DNA from: Prostheceraeus crozeri
Lineage: Eukaryota; Platyhelminthes; Polycladida; Euryleptidae
Direction of reading: 5' to 3'
DNA: 64,000 bases
NCBI GenBank assembly: GCA_907163375.1
Contig: CAJQUW010016958.1
Span: forward strand, 16,742 to 80,741
Shown piece by piece: positions 29,356-42,481 of the stretch; position 1 is the first letter of the stretch, and the number at the start of each line of letters is the position of its first letter. Both the position numbers and the translations under genes were made by a program. The notes beneath the pieces are model-generated. The model did no database searches. It was not told where the DNA came from and saw nothing but the letters and a program-made list of their open reading frames with translations.

Positions 29356-31734
29356 AGATGTCCTCAGACTTGAACAATTTAAGCACAACAACTCCTTGGC
29401 AGCCGTAGACGCTGAGTTTCACCCTACAAGGACTCGTCAGTACGGCTCGAAATGGCCCAAACTAGCTTAAAATATCTAGAATGGCTGAACCAAAGTGTTT
29501 ACTTACTTTGGGCTGAACAAGCTGAAGAACTGCACAGTTGTCAAAGTCCTTCATTCTTTTATAGTCCTTTATTCTATTATAAATGACTGCTGGAATGATT
29601 TTCATCATCCTATGGGAATGAGGGATCGGATAGCTGCGGTTTCCGAATTATCTCAAAGTATAAGTTATGCAAATACTACTAACTTGGGGAGAGAGACTTC
29701 TAATTGATATACTCAATCTTTTTAAATGTGAGGGAATCCATCGATTACCCCACACTCGCAGACAAAATCCAAATTAAGTATAAATTAATAAATTTTGTAA
29801 ATAAATAATTCATAAAATTGGATTAAGCCATAATGTTTCTAAAATTGTGCTTATCCCAATAATATTATTCCAATGGAAAATCCAATTTCCATGATTTTTT
29901 TCGTTCAGAGAAAGAAAATTGCATTATAATTGTTTTTTCGCTGCGGAATTTACTGTTTTATGCAGATAAAATGACCATTATAATTTTGCAAGAATTTTAC
30001 TCGTGTCATTAACCTACACATAAATTCAGTCAATCCGCAAATAAGGAAGGCTTTGGTATCAATAAAAACTGTCCTTAAATAAGGGTTGTTCTTAGTTATT
30101 CAATCAATTCAATATTTACCCTAGCTAATACCTATAGTCTCCTTTTGTTCATTGAAATATATGAATGGGTCTTGCTTTTTTATGATAACCATCGCCTTAA
30201 TGAGAATAATGCCTGCATCCCACAGTAGTCTATTATTTCATATCAAAGAACTTATCGCACATTTTCGCTTGATGTACATTGTTGAAACATGCACCGTATA
30301 TGATTTTGCGAACTAGACCAATTAATTTAATTCATAAATATAGAAAAACTTCCAGCTGAAATATTATTTCATCTACGGTATGACGCACTGCTCGCCTTTG
30401 GAGTGGACTCCTGCATAGACATGCTGATCTCAAAAAAGGCAATAAAGGTGAATACTTCGCACTATTGCTTAAATAACTATTAAATATAATAGATAGCCTC
30501 TCTGAAACGCAAATTGGCATGTATTGGAGTCAGAGGCTATGATGGAAATTTCCACAGAGAAGTCGTCTTTTTCACAGCTTTTTTTATAGATGCTTATGGA
30601 TGCTTGACTGCTTGTGCTTTAGATGTGCTTTTTCTCACATGTGGATGGCGCACGTACAGCTGACATAGAATACGTGTACAAATTACTTGAAAAATATTAC
30701 ATTTCGCTGACATATTTCTCTCTTATATATTATACAATACATGTTATTTAATCATCATGAGTTTGCTGTTGACGGAGTCAAATAAAAGGAATGGTTGTGT
30801 AATGAAAGTGTTTGACTTTTCTTTTCAACATGGAGCATCATAAAGCTTGAGTTTCAATGAATTGGGTGGGTATTGGGGGGATGGAATGTAGGATGTTGTT
30901 TAATTCTGCCGCATTCCTTTCTGCCTTGAACATTAGAACCTCTTCTTTTTTGCTTTTCGTTTTTGATGACATTGATATTTTGTTCAATTGGAATTGCAGA
31001 ATTAAAGTTTCATTACATGACCATTCTTCCTTGTATTTCTATACGACAGCAACAACCTCTAGAGAATTGTCATCATATAGTGTCGACTTATCAGTTTGAA
31101 TATCTCACAGCATGGGAATTGCGGACTTTTAGGTTGCAAAACATGTGAAGTAATATGCTAACGAAGTATGAAGATATACGAGTATGTGATTTGCACAACA
31201 TGCTCTAAATTTTCTGCCAGCTGTATTGTGCGCCATCTACATGTGCGAATAAAGGAATGATAGACAATAAATCAAGCAACCATAAACATCTATAAATATG
31301 CTTGTCAGACAGCGTGTTCTCTGTGGAAATGGAAAGTAATGAAATGTAAAAAGTAATGAAACCTTTCCATTACTTCTGTTTTCTACTCTCAATTTCCGTT
31401 TTAAAGGCTATCTCTACAGGTTTCCCGGCAAAAGTCAATAGATCTAGGATCTTCACTTCAATCATATTCATCAGTCAGCTGTAACAATCGCAAAAAAGTT
31501 CAAAATGTGAGCCAGTACTGCAACACTCAGGTCTATGTTGCCCTTAAGCAGACACATTGTCCGTGTGATATTTTTAGCGATTAGTGGAATCCCAGCCATC
31601 TCACTTTTCAAGTCGTCAACGCTTTTGATCTGTGAATTGTGACAGAGCTTTAGAGATGTTGAAATTTGTTTATTTGTATCAATGACAAACAGCACAAAGT
31701 GCCAATAACATGTCACATACATCAGTTACAAAAA
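29356..31734. other. Long non-coding stretch
   Basis: About 2.4 kb of AT-rich sequence. Frames up to 83 codons (for example 31471-31722, minus) show no recognised domain, though the last one adjoins the LINE insertion and may be part of the older sequence the LINE entered. Confidence 0.35.
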
Positions 31735-33110
31735 TACACACACGAAAATTATTCAAGAAATCAAAAGTAAAAGTAAGGAGAGATAAAATACAAAAGGTAA
31801 CCAACATTATCGGCTACTTTAAAAACTAGAAGAGCGGATGGCTTTTGATATGCAACTTTTGCTGAGACCAATGTCAAAATAGTCGATGCGATTTTCATCA
31901 TTCGTGGCACTCATCACTCGTGGAAAATATGTATTCTTTCTAACAACCAACCGATACGGCTTCATGGAACACAACACTTTAGCACCCGTATGCCTCGTGC
32001 GTTTAGTTGGAACATGTAACGAAAACGAAGAAACAAGATGACACGAATTGATTTTGCCGTGCAAAATTTTGTGGAACATAACAGAGTCAGTTATCTTACG
32101 TCTTTGTTGCAATGTTGTCAAATTGAACTTGTCACAGAGTTCCACATAACGATCGGTATCATACACTGTATGATTTTGAAAGGACAAAAATTTTACAAAA
32201 CGTTTCTGAACTTTTTCTAATTTCTGTATGTGACATTTTGCGTTAGGTGACCAAACTGGCGAACAATAATCCAGATGGGATCGAATATAAGCATTATATA
32301 AAACTTTGAGTGCATTTACATTACGACAGTGTTTCATTGTTCTTCTAACAAAACCTAACATGCGGAAAGCTTTCTTGACAATTATAGAGATGTGAAGTGA
32401 AAAAGACAATTTACTGGTAAACATGACCCCTAGATCCTTCACTTGTGAGACATGGTTTAAAGACGAAGAGTTCAAGGTATAGTCAAACGTAAGTTGTACA
32501 ACACGTTTAAGGGAAAACTTCATCACAAAACATTTATCAACGTTCAGACACAACTTCCATTTTGAACACCAGTCACAAAAATTGGACAAATCACGCTGCA
32601 GGTCTATGCATTCTTTCAAACTAGATATTCTTTTAAAAATTTTGATGTCATCTGCAAACAATAGACAATTTGAAGTTTCGAGGCAAGATGGTATATCATT
32701 GACGTACATAAGAAACATCAAGGGCCCAAGAATAGACCCCTGTGGTACCCCTGAATAAACAGGTGCCCAGTCCGACGCAAAACCATGCAAAATAACACGC
32801 TGGTAGCGATCGGTAAGGTAACTCTGAAACCACATCAAATCATTGTTACAGATACCAAAATGATTTCCCAACTTAAGTAATAAATAAGCATGGGAGATAG
32901 TATCAAAAGCCTTAGAAAAGTCAGTGTAGATACTATGCACTTCAACTCTATCATCAAAAGATGATGAAATAAATTCACAGTAACGTAATAAATTCGTTGT
33001 AGTAGATTTGGCCTTACAAAAACCATGTTGATCATCAGAGATAAAGCTCTTAACGTGAGTACTAAGAGCGCGGTTAACAATGCGCTCGATGATGGCATTC
33101 ACATTGAGAT
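31735..33110 (-). mobile_element. 5'-truncated LINE (Jockey-like non-LTR retrotransposon)
   Basis: The 3' part of a LINE in minus orientation: RT without the endonuclease, then a C-terminal domain and a short A-rich 3' end near 31740-31800. 5' truncation is the usual outcome of target-primed reverse transcription. The clade is a judgement from the RT motifs. Confidence 0.8.
31819..33105 (-). CDS. LINE reverse transcriptase, 5'-truncated but open to its stop
   Basis: About 425 residues in one frame. RT motifs in order: DDQHGFCKAKSTTTNLL, IYTDFSKAFDTISH (motif A Asp), SGVPQGSILGPLMFLMYVND (motif B), LLFADDIKIF (motif C), WKLCLNVDKCFVM, then LGVMF. The C-terminal part (RSHLDYCSPVW, LEKVQKRFVKFL) is typical of Jockey-type LINEs. 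The frame runs uninterrupted to TAG at 31819, so the copy is fairly young. The first 35-40 codons upstream of about 33105, up to 33207, read from flanking DNA, not from the LINE. The endonuclease and the 5' fingers of the RT are missing. Confidence 0.88.
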   Translation of the reverse strand, partial: NVNAIIERIVNRALSTHVKSFISDDQHGFCKAKSTTTNLLRYCEFISSSFDDRVEVHSIYTDFSKAFDTISHAYLLLKLGNHFGICNNDLMWFQSYLTDRYQRVILHGFASDWAPVYSGVPQGSILGPLMFLMYVNDIPSCLETSNCLLFADDIKIFKRISSLKECIDLQRDLSNFCDWCSKWKLCLNVDKCFVMKFSLKRVVQLTFDYTLNSSSLNHVSQVKDLGVMFTSKLSFSLHISIIVKKAFRMLGFVRRTMKHCRNVNALKVLYNAYIRSHLDYCSPVWSPNAKCHIQKLEKVQKRFVKFLSFQNHTVYDTDRYVELCDKFNLTTLQQRRKITDSVMFHKILHGKINSCHLVSSFSLHVPTKRTRHTGAKVLCSMKPYRLVVRKNTYFPRVMSATNDENRIDYFDIGLSKSCISKAIRSSSF

Positions 33111-33179
33111 CGAAACTTTTTTGAAGCTTGGATAAGCACCTATCACAGTATGCATATTCAGCAGCATGTTTTGCTGTCA

Positions 33180-33487
33180 CGTCCCCAGCTGTCCTTTCAT
33201 CACACACTCAGCATCGCGGAACATGTTTGTCATTTTCTGTCTTTTGCTCATTGGAATGTTTGTTGTCCTGGTAATGAGTGTAGCTTCAAAATGTAAATTT
33301 CTTTTCTGCAGATGCAAGACACAGAGGAACAACACTTGATCAATTTTGATTTTGATGAAGCTCCACAACAACAATAGATATTATTGTCATCAAGGCTATA
33401 GTGCAAAGCAGCAGTTTGAAACAGAGAATCAAACTTTCTTGCTTGCCCTTCCTTTGTTTTCCTGCGATTTCTAAATTCATTTTTCAT
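33180..33487 (-). pseudogene. Possible Cys-rich mobile-element protein remnant
   Basis: The minus strand reads FDSLFQTAALHY, then CCCGASSKSKLIKCCSS, CICRKEIYIL and, in another frame, IPMSKRQKMTNM. The spacing of the Cys groups recalls Cys-rich proteins common near invertebrate transposons, but I cannot name the family. The LINE entered just downstream. Low confidence. Confidence 0.25.
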
Positions 33488-33785
33488 GTTCGTAACAATG
33501 TCATCATATTTGAAAACATTTTGCAGAAAGTAAGGCAGAATGACAGTGCATTTCGAGAAGACCTTCTTTCGAGTTTTTTCCTAAAAATTGTGGTAATTCC
33601 GCTAGGGTTTTCAAAATTCCGACTTTTTTTGATGCCAGTATTGATCCCGTGATTTTTTGCGATCCCAGGATTAGCAAGTTTGATGCATTTACTGATAGTG
33701 CCTAGGCTGGTGTAGGCTGAACAATACTAGGCGTTGTTTTAAATTCTTAGACGAGCACTTTGAACGATAAACTGTAGCCTACAGC

Positions 33786-35420
33786 CAGAGCTGGAAAAAT
33801 TCCACTGAAATTTTTTTATTCCAATTCTAATTCCAGTCAAAACAGTCCAATCCAATTCCAATTCCAATTCCTTAATAAGATTCAATTCCGATAATTGCAA
33901 GTCGCGTATAGTGTCTTATGTTAATGTATCTGACGTTTGTTTGTTTCAATCTAACCCATGTGCCCTTATCCTATCCTCGTTGTTCCTATGTGCCGTTCCC
34001 TGCGTCGTTCCTATGTGCGTTTTCATGTTAATAGCTCATATTTCATGTGTGCATGTATATATGTAACCGGTCAGCCCACGCCATTTTCGTTTCGTAAACG
34101 AGATCTTCAACATCTCGCGAAAAAAAGAAAAGAAAGTTAACGGTCAGCAAAGAATCAAACGCTGAGAGAGAGAGAGAGATGAGATGCGAATAAATCTATT
34201 AATCAATTGATAGAAGAAAGAAATTCAGTGTGAGAATAACGTGATTGTTGATGAAGGAAAAAACGACGATAAAAATGATATCATGAAATTTGATTAACGG
34301 TCTATGTTAAAAAAGGAGATTAAAAATTCCGTGATAAGAACGAAATGTGGTCGGGTCGAAAGCTAACGAGCAGAGATTAAAGGAAACTCTTTCAATTTTC
34401 AAAAGAAAGTTGTTTTATCGTCAAGTCTCAAAAATTTGTATAGATTAGAAACGATGAGAAATTGACACAACAACAACTACCAACAACAACACATACGACA
34501 TCTTCAGTAGCTGTTAGAAGAACTCCGGGCTCTCGCGGTGTAACTTAACTACAGAAGTAACAACAAGAACTGCCTGCTAGCAAACAACAACACAGCAGCG
34601 TATACGGCAACACATCAGCGAGCGCGATTGAAGATTGACGGTATAAGTGACAATGATATTTAATTATCACATTATTTTGGTGTAAGTGAGTCCGATCGAA
34701 TTGAAGTGAATTCAACATTAAGAAGTGAACTGTAAGTGTAAAGTTGTTCTTTTATCGTTGCGTATCGTGTCTATATAACTATAGTCCTTGAAATTAATAT
34801 TGTTAATTGTTGTGATTGGAAGTTGAGTGATAGTTCATGTAATTGAATAATTAATTATTAGAATAATCTGTTGACACTGTCTATATTATGATTTGAACTG
34901 ACAGGGTAGCTGCCCTTTAATGCAGCGTTAATTTTCCTCTTTCCAAACCAATTGTTTTTCGTGTGTACAACAATTAAGTTAATCTCCAATTTTTGTGCTT
35001 ATCTTATCAAGAACTAAATTCAACAATTGCTTTATTTTGATTAATTATCTTACTTGATAAATAACTAAATAACAGATTGAACAAAGATGATTGTCATTTC
35101 ATTGTCTTCTTAATCGCTGAAATAACATTGTCCGGGGCTGTAGGCCCATCTAAGTCACAATTAACACCCTTTATTCAACAATAGAATAAAGCTACCTCTG
35201 TCGATCTGTCTCTCTCTTATCTCTGCATGCAGTTAACACAACGGCCGAGTACTGTGATTTCAATTTTTGTACAAATAGATTTATCACAGGTCTTTCGAAA
35301 AAGTGGAATTGAGGTTTATCAAGGTCAATTCCAATTCCAATTCCAGTAGATTTAAATATCGTCGATTCCAATTAAAATTCCGACGAAAAAGGGATTCCAA
35401 TTCCGACTTTTCCAACTCTG
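33786..35420. mobile_element. Non-autonomous hAT element (1635 bp) with a perfect 8-bp TSD
   Basis: CAGAGCTGGAAAAATTCC opens and GACTTTTCCAACTCTG closes the element, imperfect hAT-type terminal repeats. CCTACAGC flanks both sides exactly (33778-33785 and 35421-35428). AATTCC words are reiterated in both subterminal zones (33830-33885 and 35325-35410). The interior holds a GA run (34168-34181) and no convincing reading frame. Confidence 0.88.
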
Positions 35421-35428
35421 CCTACAGC

Positions 35429-38400
35429 GTTTGATATCAGACAGACATGTTCATAAATGTCCATGACATAGTAATAAGTTTTCCTTTCACATCCAGACAT
35501 AAACTATAACAATAAGCAGAACTGGTTATCGTACACAATATGCGCTTTTCTCATTAAAACCTGGAATTTTCAAATACAAATACATATCCCGCGACTGTTG
35601 TGACGTCTGGTAAAAGCACGATGTTGTGTAATAATCGTTTCAAAAATTCATTAAATATTAGTGCGCTTGCTGTATGCATAACGCTCCCTCTTTCTTTCTC
35701 TTGATTGCTTGAACATCCATGCAGTTTTATTTTTTGATATCAATGGAAGTAAATAATTTTTGGTATAATGCACAAAGATACGTGAAAATTGATTCTAGTA
35801 TAAAATAAAAATGTGTGCATAAGTAATACACACTCTAAGTCTATATTTAGTTCTTACAGCGCGTTAACATTCACATTTCACGCATTGCATCTGCACAGTA
35901 CACGTACACCATAGATGGCTCACAGGAGGTGTTCATGTTTATTCTTACACGGATTGAGTAGCCTTGCTACTCCATCTTTACACTGCCTAAAAACGGATTT
36001 TAATGAATCCCGGGATTCAGAATCCCGCAAAAATGCGCTAATCCTGGAATCTCAGGTGGGGGGCCACAAAACCTAAATTCCACCCTCAAAATCAGTGATA
36101 AGTGAGTGGAAAATATCTAAAACTTCTAAAATTTCTTTCACCTGAAAAAAAGCAAAATATAAAAGCATATTTGATCTATATGCATCTTATGACATTATTT
36201 TGTATGGTCTTTTTTCTTCAAGCAGGGCGACATGCCGGCGAAAATGTAGATGAAATCGTGCATCAGCACCAAGGCTATTTCAAACCTTTAGTCATCAAAA
36301 GTGCTGCTGAAAGTCAATTACTTAGTATTGCACCATTTAAAGGCTATGCTCACTATTAGCCCTCTCCATTTTGCAGCTTCAATATATTCTTGCACATTTT
36401 TGAGATTGATAAAAGGCATCACATTCTTCACATATTTGATTTTAGTTTAGCATTATTTATTGTCTAAATTTTTAAACCAGATTATGGCTTGATAAATACA
36501 AAGGAAATAGACGTCAGAGAAGTATGAAATCGATCAAGCACTACTCTAATGCTATGTAGTGATTGTCTGTTCACATCTACGGATTGTTATTTGTAAACAT
36601 TCCAATGCAAATGAGATGTGAAAAAATTCCATAAAACCTGATTGTCCTTCTGGATTTCTTATACGAGGGTCAAATTGCATCCAATTTAATTGACCGATCA
36701 GGGGGATATGGAAGATCCTTCTTTAAAAGCGAACTGTTTCTACAAACGTGTTCCGTATGCGCAAGTCCGACTGTCTGATTACTCCATGACATTTGCAGTG
36801 CATTTTTGGCTTACTACTTAGCTGAAATTACTAGCTTTCCTAACAGTATAGATATCCACGGTAGAGCATGATTACTTTGTGGAACATGGCATCATTATTT
36901 AACAGAACTCATCCATGGCATAAAAACCAGAACTAGACTTATTGCAAATTACACCAAACTTTTCTGAGTGTTTTTTGTTTATGGAGCAAGGTGTTTGCCG
37001 ACATACGATTTCATAGAGATTGAGCAATCAGAATCACATAGATTACTATAATATGCAATACACTGGCAATTTGCATCCTCGCTGACACTGATATTTGTTC
37101 CTGGCTCCGAATAAGTGATCTGCATGGAAGAACAGAGATAGGCGAATTTCATACACAATTCGATGACCAAAAAAGAAATCGATCATGTCCTCCACTGAAC
37201 TCACCAACTTCAGCATGGATGTCAATTTGAGCGAGAGAAGTGTGATGATCAAAGTCACAAGAAAGGCTGCATCATCAGTGTTTGTCAGATAACATTCTCT
37301 TGAAAACCGCTACTAATGTGAAAATTCTTGGATGCAAGTTATCGTGGAAAAGGTTATCAAACATTGTTGATTGCCTTGCACGGGATATTCATTGCATTAG
37401 TAGCACTAGATGTTTTATCATATAGGCTACATGTGCTTCCAGGTTGGAGGCCGAGCCTGGGCAGCCCGGGAATCGCCCATGAATTTCAGCGAAATAGCCA
37501 ATCAGCCCTTAAATAGCTCGGGAATACCATTTTGTGATAGTTTGCCACTGCGTTCAATGAGCATAATTTCTTGATTTCAACTGCTATTAACATGACCATT
37601 ACAATATTTTTCGGATAATTCGTCATCCTTCGGGGCATACAAAAAATGTCGAATTAACCATATAGGCGAATTAGCTATAACTATATTTCCGTAATTAGCA
37701 TCTTCAAAACTTGCGTATTTGTGTATCAGGTATTCACAACTTATTCTTTCCCGTTAAATCAAAACAAATTATTTCTACAGTTAATGTCTATTAACGGTCA
37801 AATGAAACTTTCTGCAAATACTAGGTAAATTATCAAGATCGGTCTGGCCAGACCCGAGCCTTTAAATTTACTTTCATGAGCTCCACACAAAATCTCCCAT
37901 GAATTATTGAATTAAAATATCAAAAGTAACATCTGAAATTTCATATTACGTTTCTATTGAATAAGCATCAGTAAACTGTTGCAGTTATTAATGAATGCTT
38001 TTATGCCACAATGTTAATACAATCATTGCAATGATCCTTGCGTGTTCCAAGCAAATGCTTTGCTACAAATGTTGAATATAGGCTTATGTTTTGCCTGCCT
38101 GTCTCTTCTACCTTAACTCTCGCAAACTTCATTACAACGTCTTTTTGTTTGAGTAACATCAGTTGAGAGATGCTGATAAGTTAATTCCAACAAGAATCAT
38201 TGCACTTTGTGTGGGTCTCGTGAGTCTATTTATCAGTGGACGTTACAGAACTGGAGGAAGAGCACGTTTACTTTACAGTATATCCCAAATCAACCTTGAA
38301 ATGATAATGTTTTGCTTCATTTACTGATTTCCAAGCGGAAGGACAACATAATCCATGATTGTGGACATAAATTGATTGCTTGTCCCACGCTAAACAGCTT

Positions 38401-38989
38401 TATGGACTTCATTTTTCTTTGTCGGTAGCATGATTCATTTTTCCGCAAGTGAGAGAATTTTGTAATAGCGCTAAAATGAGAGGGCGATCGATTTGAGGTT
38501 CCTTGACGAATTAAGGGTAGAGACTAGCGTAAAAATGTGCAAATTGGGGATGGAAAGAGTGACGAATCACGAATTATCCGTTTGTTTTACTATGTGCAAC
38601 ATATGAAACTTCTTCGGGGAATAGGAAAGTAATCCCACTATTTCTATTAAGTTTCTTCGAATCTCAATCTATACAACCAAATGACATGTTTGCACAACAT
38701 CTGGATGAAATATTCTTGACTTCATAAATTTGTTTCGTTTCCACATGACAGTGCCAGTGATGCCCATGAGACAATGGTATGGTGTCGTTGACATGTCGCT
38801 ATAGTGAAATCGCTATGATGATGAAGTCTTGCTAATGAGCATCGTTGCATCTTATAAGCTTAAAAGCAATTTGTGGTTATTCACATCGAATTCGTTGACA
38901 AAAATGGATTGACTATAATTCGTGCATAAACTCGCACTCTATCGACATGGGTCTGCAAAAAATCGTTTTTGTGTGTTTCTGAACGTGGT
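35429..38989. other. Long non-coding stretch
   Basis: About 3.6 kb of AT-rich sequence. AATCCCGGGATT and related words at 36005-36050 recall those near 28800 and 29195. The 85-codon frame at 36102-36359 and smaller ones have no recognised motif. No RNA gene seen. Confidence 0.35.
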
Positions 38990-40294
38990 TAGGGGAGAGT
39001 TGGGAGACTTGGCCACATAGACAGGTTCTTTTACATTTTTATAGATTTATCCTAAATTATTAATCGAATCGATCTGAAAATTTGTATACAAGTGCTCCGG
39101 GGAGTCAAGAAAAAAGGTCATTGACCTGGATTAATTTACTCAAAGCATAAGTAATCTGTATGCGATTTCAGCAACAGTATAAAAATGGGGAGAATTGGCC
39201 ACACCCTGGGAGACTTGGCCAAATTGATAGGGAGACTTGGCCATGGTAGGGAGACATGGCCATTGAAGAAAAATATACTATTGAAGCTGAATAAGGCCCC
39301 ATAACCCTAATTAAGGGGGAACACAATCTAATTGCATGCTTCAGCGCCACAATAGGTGTCATCAGGCACCATGGTGGACTATTGAATAGCCTACTTGATA
39401 GGCCTAAGTGGAGGTAAGTTGTTAGAATTTTGAAATTCCTATGCTTAATAAATGCAATTGACGCATTTTAATCAAACAATAACCCACTTTAAGCTCGAAT
39501 ATACTCTATTTTCTCTATAAAACCAAAACTTCGGAAAGGAAAAAATTGATGACTTTATTCCACATTGCCGAACTTACAAAAGTTTAAAATCGGAACAGGC
39601 CAAAATCTTCAGATAAAAAAGATAAATGTGAACGTAGACTATAAAAGGGCAAGTTGCATGTTAAACAAATCACGAATATTAATCGTTTATTAATCAATTA
39701 CTTAGGCCTGGCAGGAACCGTAAAAATCAAAACTCATTCGATTAATTGATATTGATACCACACAGTTCTTCCTTAAATGAAAACACATTCTGTGTTCTCT
39801 TCGTGGTGGCCCGCGTGATTCGATTTAAGTGTGCACTTACTGATTCAAATGGCACATCCATGACATCAGCTACATCCGGTCGTACAAACCAATTGTCAAC
39901 CCTCGGATACTTACGTAGAAAGTCAATCTTTACAAAACCTCCTGAAACCTCATTTAGCACTTGACCAATGTAGAATGCTGGCAAACCTTTCGATGGAAAT
40001 TGACACAAGACGAAGTCACCCACAGATAGCTCAGTTACTCCTTCTAATTTCAAAGGATATGATTCCTCTTCAGCCTCAAAATCGCTTCCAATTTCGTTCT
40101 CCTTGTCACTGAAGCTGAACGCTGTGAATTGTTCAGCAGAGGCCTTATTTTTTTGTAGTGGATGATTTCTTTTTATCAGTTGGATTCTTTGACGCACTCT
40201 CCCTCAATTGTTTGAGCACCGGACTCGAGGTAGCAATCATGCTAGATCGCTTCTTCCGTCGTCGTCTGGTAGCACTTGGAGATCTTGCAGCAAC

Positions 40295-40620
40295 CTGAAA
40301 ATGAATGAGAAGAATGGCTGAAATAATAACACGATGATTACAAAAGTAGGCCTACTTTAACAAGAAAGATTTATATTTGATGACATACGATTGATATTGA
40401 GTTTAATATAAGTTTAGCAACAGTAAAAAGAGCAGCAAATGTGGTTACTACTAAAAATGCATATGATATTTTTTAAAGTAAAATACGATTCGTTTGGTAA
40501 ATTCGTTTGGCCCTATAAATTTCGCGTGAAATAATAATCTGTGCATGAAGACCTAGACCTAATGAAATTTCTATCGACATAATGATGAATGCAGCCAAAG
40601 CATTTTTGATTTGTTCTTAC
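40295..40620 (-). other. Predicted intron of the pogo transposase gene
   Basis: The donor GTAAGAAC and acceptor TTTTCAG lie between the repeat-bearing exon and the basic tail exon. The 326-nt stretch has no open frame linking the two. Phase 0 on both sides fits. Confidence 0.55.
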
Positions 40621-40689
40621 CTTAGGATATCCTATGAATGCAGAAGGTGACACGAAATCTGATTGAGGTGCCCGTGAGAGATTCGCAGA

Positions 40690-40985
40690 AGACAAAGGTG
40701 GAGACTGAGGTGGTGCCGCAGATTCATTGAGAGTCGCAGAGGGCATGTGTGAGGACTGAGATGCTGCCGCTGATTCATTGAGAGTCGCAGAGGGCATGTG
40801 TGAGGACTGAGGTGCTGCCGCAGATTCATTGAGAGTCGCAGAGGGCATGTGTGAGGACTGAGGTGCTGCCGCAGATTCATTGAGAGTCGCAGAGGGCATG
40901 TGTGAGGACTGAGGTGCTGCCGCAGATTCATTGAGAGTCGCAGAGGGCATATGTGAGGCCTGAGGTGCTGCCGCAGAATCTCGTA
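40690..40985 (-). repeat. 51-bp coding minisatellite in the pogo transposase
   Basis: GCCGCAGATTCATTG or close variants start at 40715, 40766, 40817, 40868 and 40919 with a partial unit at 40970: a strict 51-bp period encoding 17-residue units around SHMPSATLNES. The repeats keep the frame. Confidence 0.93.
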
Positions 40986-42427
40986 CAGGGCGGTCGGTAA
41001 CCATTGCGGGAGCAAAATCGTCCTCTCCAAAAACCTGTCTGTTAAAAGGCCATATGCCAGCTGCTTTAAATCCAGACTGGATATTCTTAGCTGTTGCTCC
41101 CTTCAACCAAGCCAGGCGAACAAGTTCAGCGACATGGTAGATTGAGAAATTAATGCCCGGATTGCGCATCATCCATGACGTCACAGCTTCATAATAGAAA
41201 GATTTCATGGGCCCAAACACACTTATATCGAGTGGCTGAGTCTTGTGACTTGTGTGGGGCACCAGTGTGAGGATATGAATGTTGTTCTTTCTCGCAAATT
41301 CAAGTGATGGCAGAGACAGGTGGCTTTCGTGATTGTCCATTATGAGGAGTACAGGATAATCTGACGAAGGCCTACAATGATCTTTGAAATGTTTCAATGC
41401 GTCAACAAATTTCTCAGAATTCATCCAGCCATTGCTTGTTGCTACTCCAACACTCCCTTCGGGAGCGTTTCGCAACATCAAGTTGTTATATTTCTTTCGC
41501 GGAAATACGAAGAATGGTGGTATGGCCTCACCAATGGCAGAAACAATGCAGCATACTGTTACTAACTCGCCTCTCTCTCTCTGCTTGATATTTGTCCAAT
41601 TTGTTTACTTCCCCGGGATGCTACAACCACTCTCATCCAGATTGTATATCTGTCTTCCCCTGAATTGAAATGACTGCAACACATGCTCAAGTTTGTCAAA
41701 GTATTCTTTAAGACTAGCTTCATTGAAAGATGCGGCTCTGGCAAGTGATGTTGCTTCCGGTCTTCGAATCGACAAGTCAGGGTGACGCAGCATAAATCCA
41801 TGCAGCCAATCCAGACCAGCTTTCTTATCAGCGTCCCAATTCTTAGGATGCCTGAGGCTATTAAAAACTGCCGTTTGGTATGCTAATTCTCTGGTTTGAT
41901 TGGTTGTTAAACCATAGAACATAGCTGAACAGGATTTTAAATATTCGCATATTTCAATTTCCTGTTCATCAGTGAAAACTTGCGATCTCTTAAAGTTTGT
42001 AGCAATGCTTGCCTCCGGAGTATTTCTGAGTATATCGACCTTTCTTCTTATAGTTGTGCGTGGGATACATGTTGATTGGGCGACCTTAAATGCTTTTTCG
42101 CCATTTAACACCCTTTCAACTGCTTTTCTTACATATTCTTCTGTGAAGGGTGTTCTACTCGCATCCTTTCGAGAGTACCTTCGCGGCATATTGTACCTGA
42201 AATGATGAGATTTCGTAAGGTCTCAACGTCGCTACAATGTCTCATTATTTAATTTTGATATCAATAAATGACGTGACGGCCATTTAATATTCAAAAACCG
42301 TAGCTATGTCTGATCTATTATCAAAAAACTGGATAAAGATAACATGCGATGACGAATCATATTCCATCAGGAAAAAATATTTACTTAAGTCTATAGTAAT
42401 AGAATTAGGTTAACCCTTTCGATCCTA

Positions 42428-42481
42428 TGACGACACGTTGTCGTCACGCTTACATGCGCTATGACGACAGCGTGTCGTCAT
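42428..42481. repeat. Two subterminal palindromes in piggyBac
   Basis: TGACGACACGTTGTCGTCA (42428-42446) has 8-bp arms; a second palindrome (42461-42481) has 9-bp arms around GCG and the same TGACGACA half-site. They are likely transposase-binding or hairpin features of the left end; no matching pair was seen at the right end. Confidence 0.8.

Larger units (their letters stand above)
39742..42189 (-). pseudogene. pogo-like transposase (HTH-CENPB-DDE), frameshifted
   Basis: Starting at 42189 (ATG) the protein has a Psq-type helix-turn-helix (VRKAVERVLNGEKAFKVAQ, residues about 20-55), a CENPB-type DNA-binding region (GLDWLHGFMLRHPDLSIRRP) and IYNLDESG with the first catalytic Asp. After frame changes around 41605-41560, next to an AG run, it resumes with LLIMDNHESH (second Asp) and, 35 residues later, QPLDISVFGPMK (third Asp). 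A tail of 17-residue repeats follows. A GT-AG intron is likely at 40620-40295 (CCTAAG/GTAAGAAC, TTTTCAG/GTTGCT). The last exon carries VGDFVLCQFPSKGLPAFYIG, also common at the C-terminus of invertebrate pogo proteins, after one more frame change at an A run near 40157. So it is a recent but broken copy. Confidence 0.85.

Noticed and set aside
33919-35231. Possible solo LTR (TGTTAA...TTAACA) inside the 33786-35420 hAT element
   Set aside because: The ends are weak and no flanking target duplication was found; the interior lacks any retroviral-type coding.
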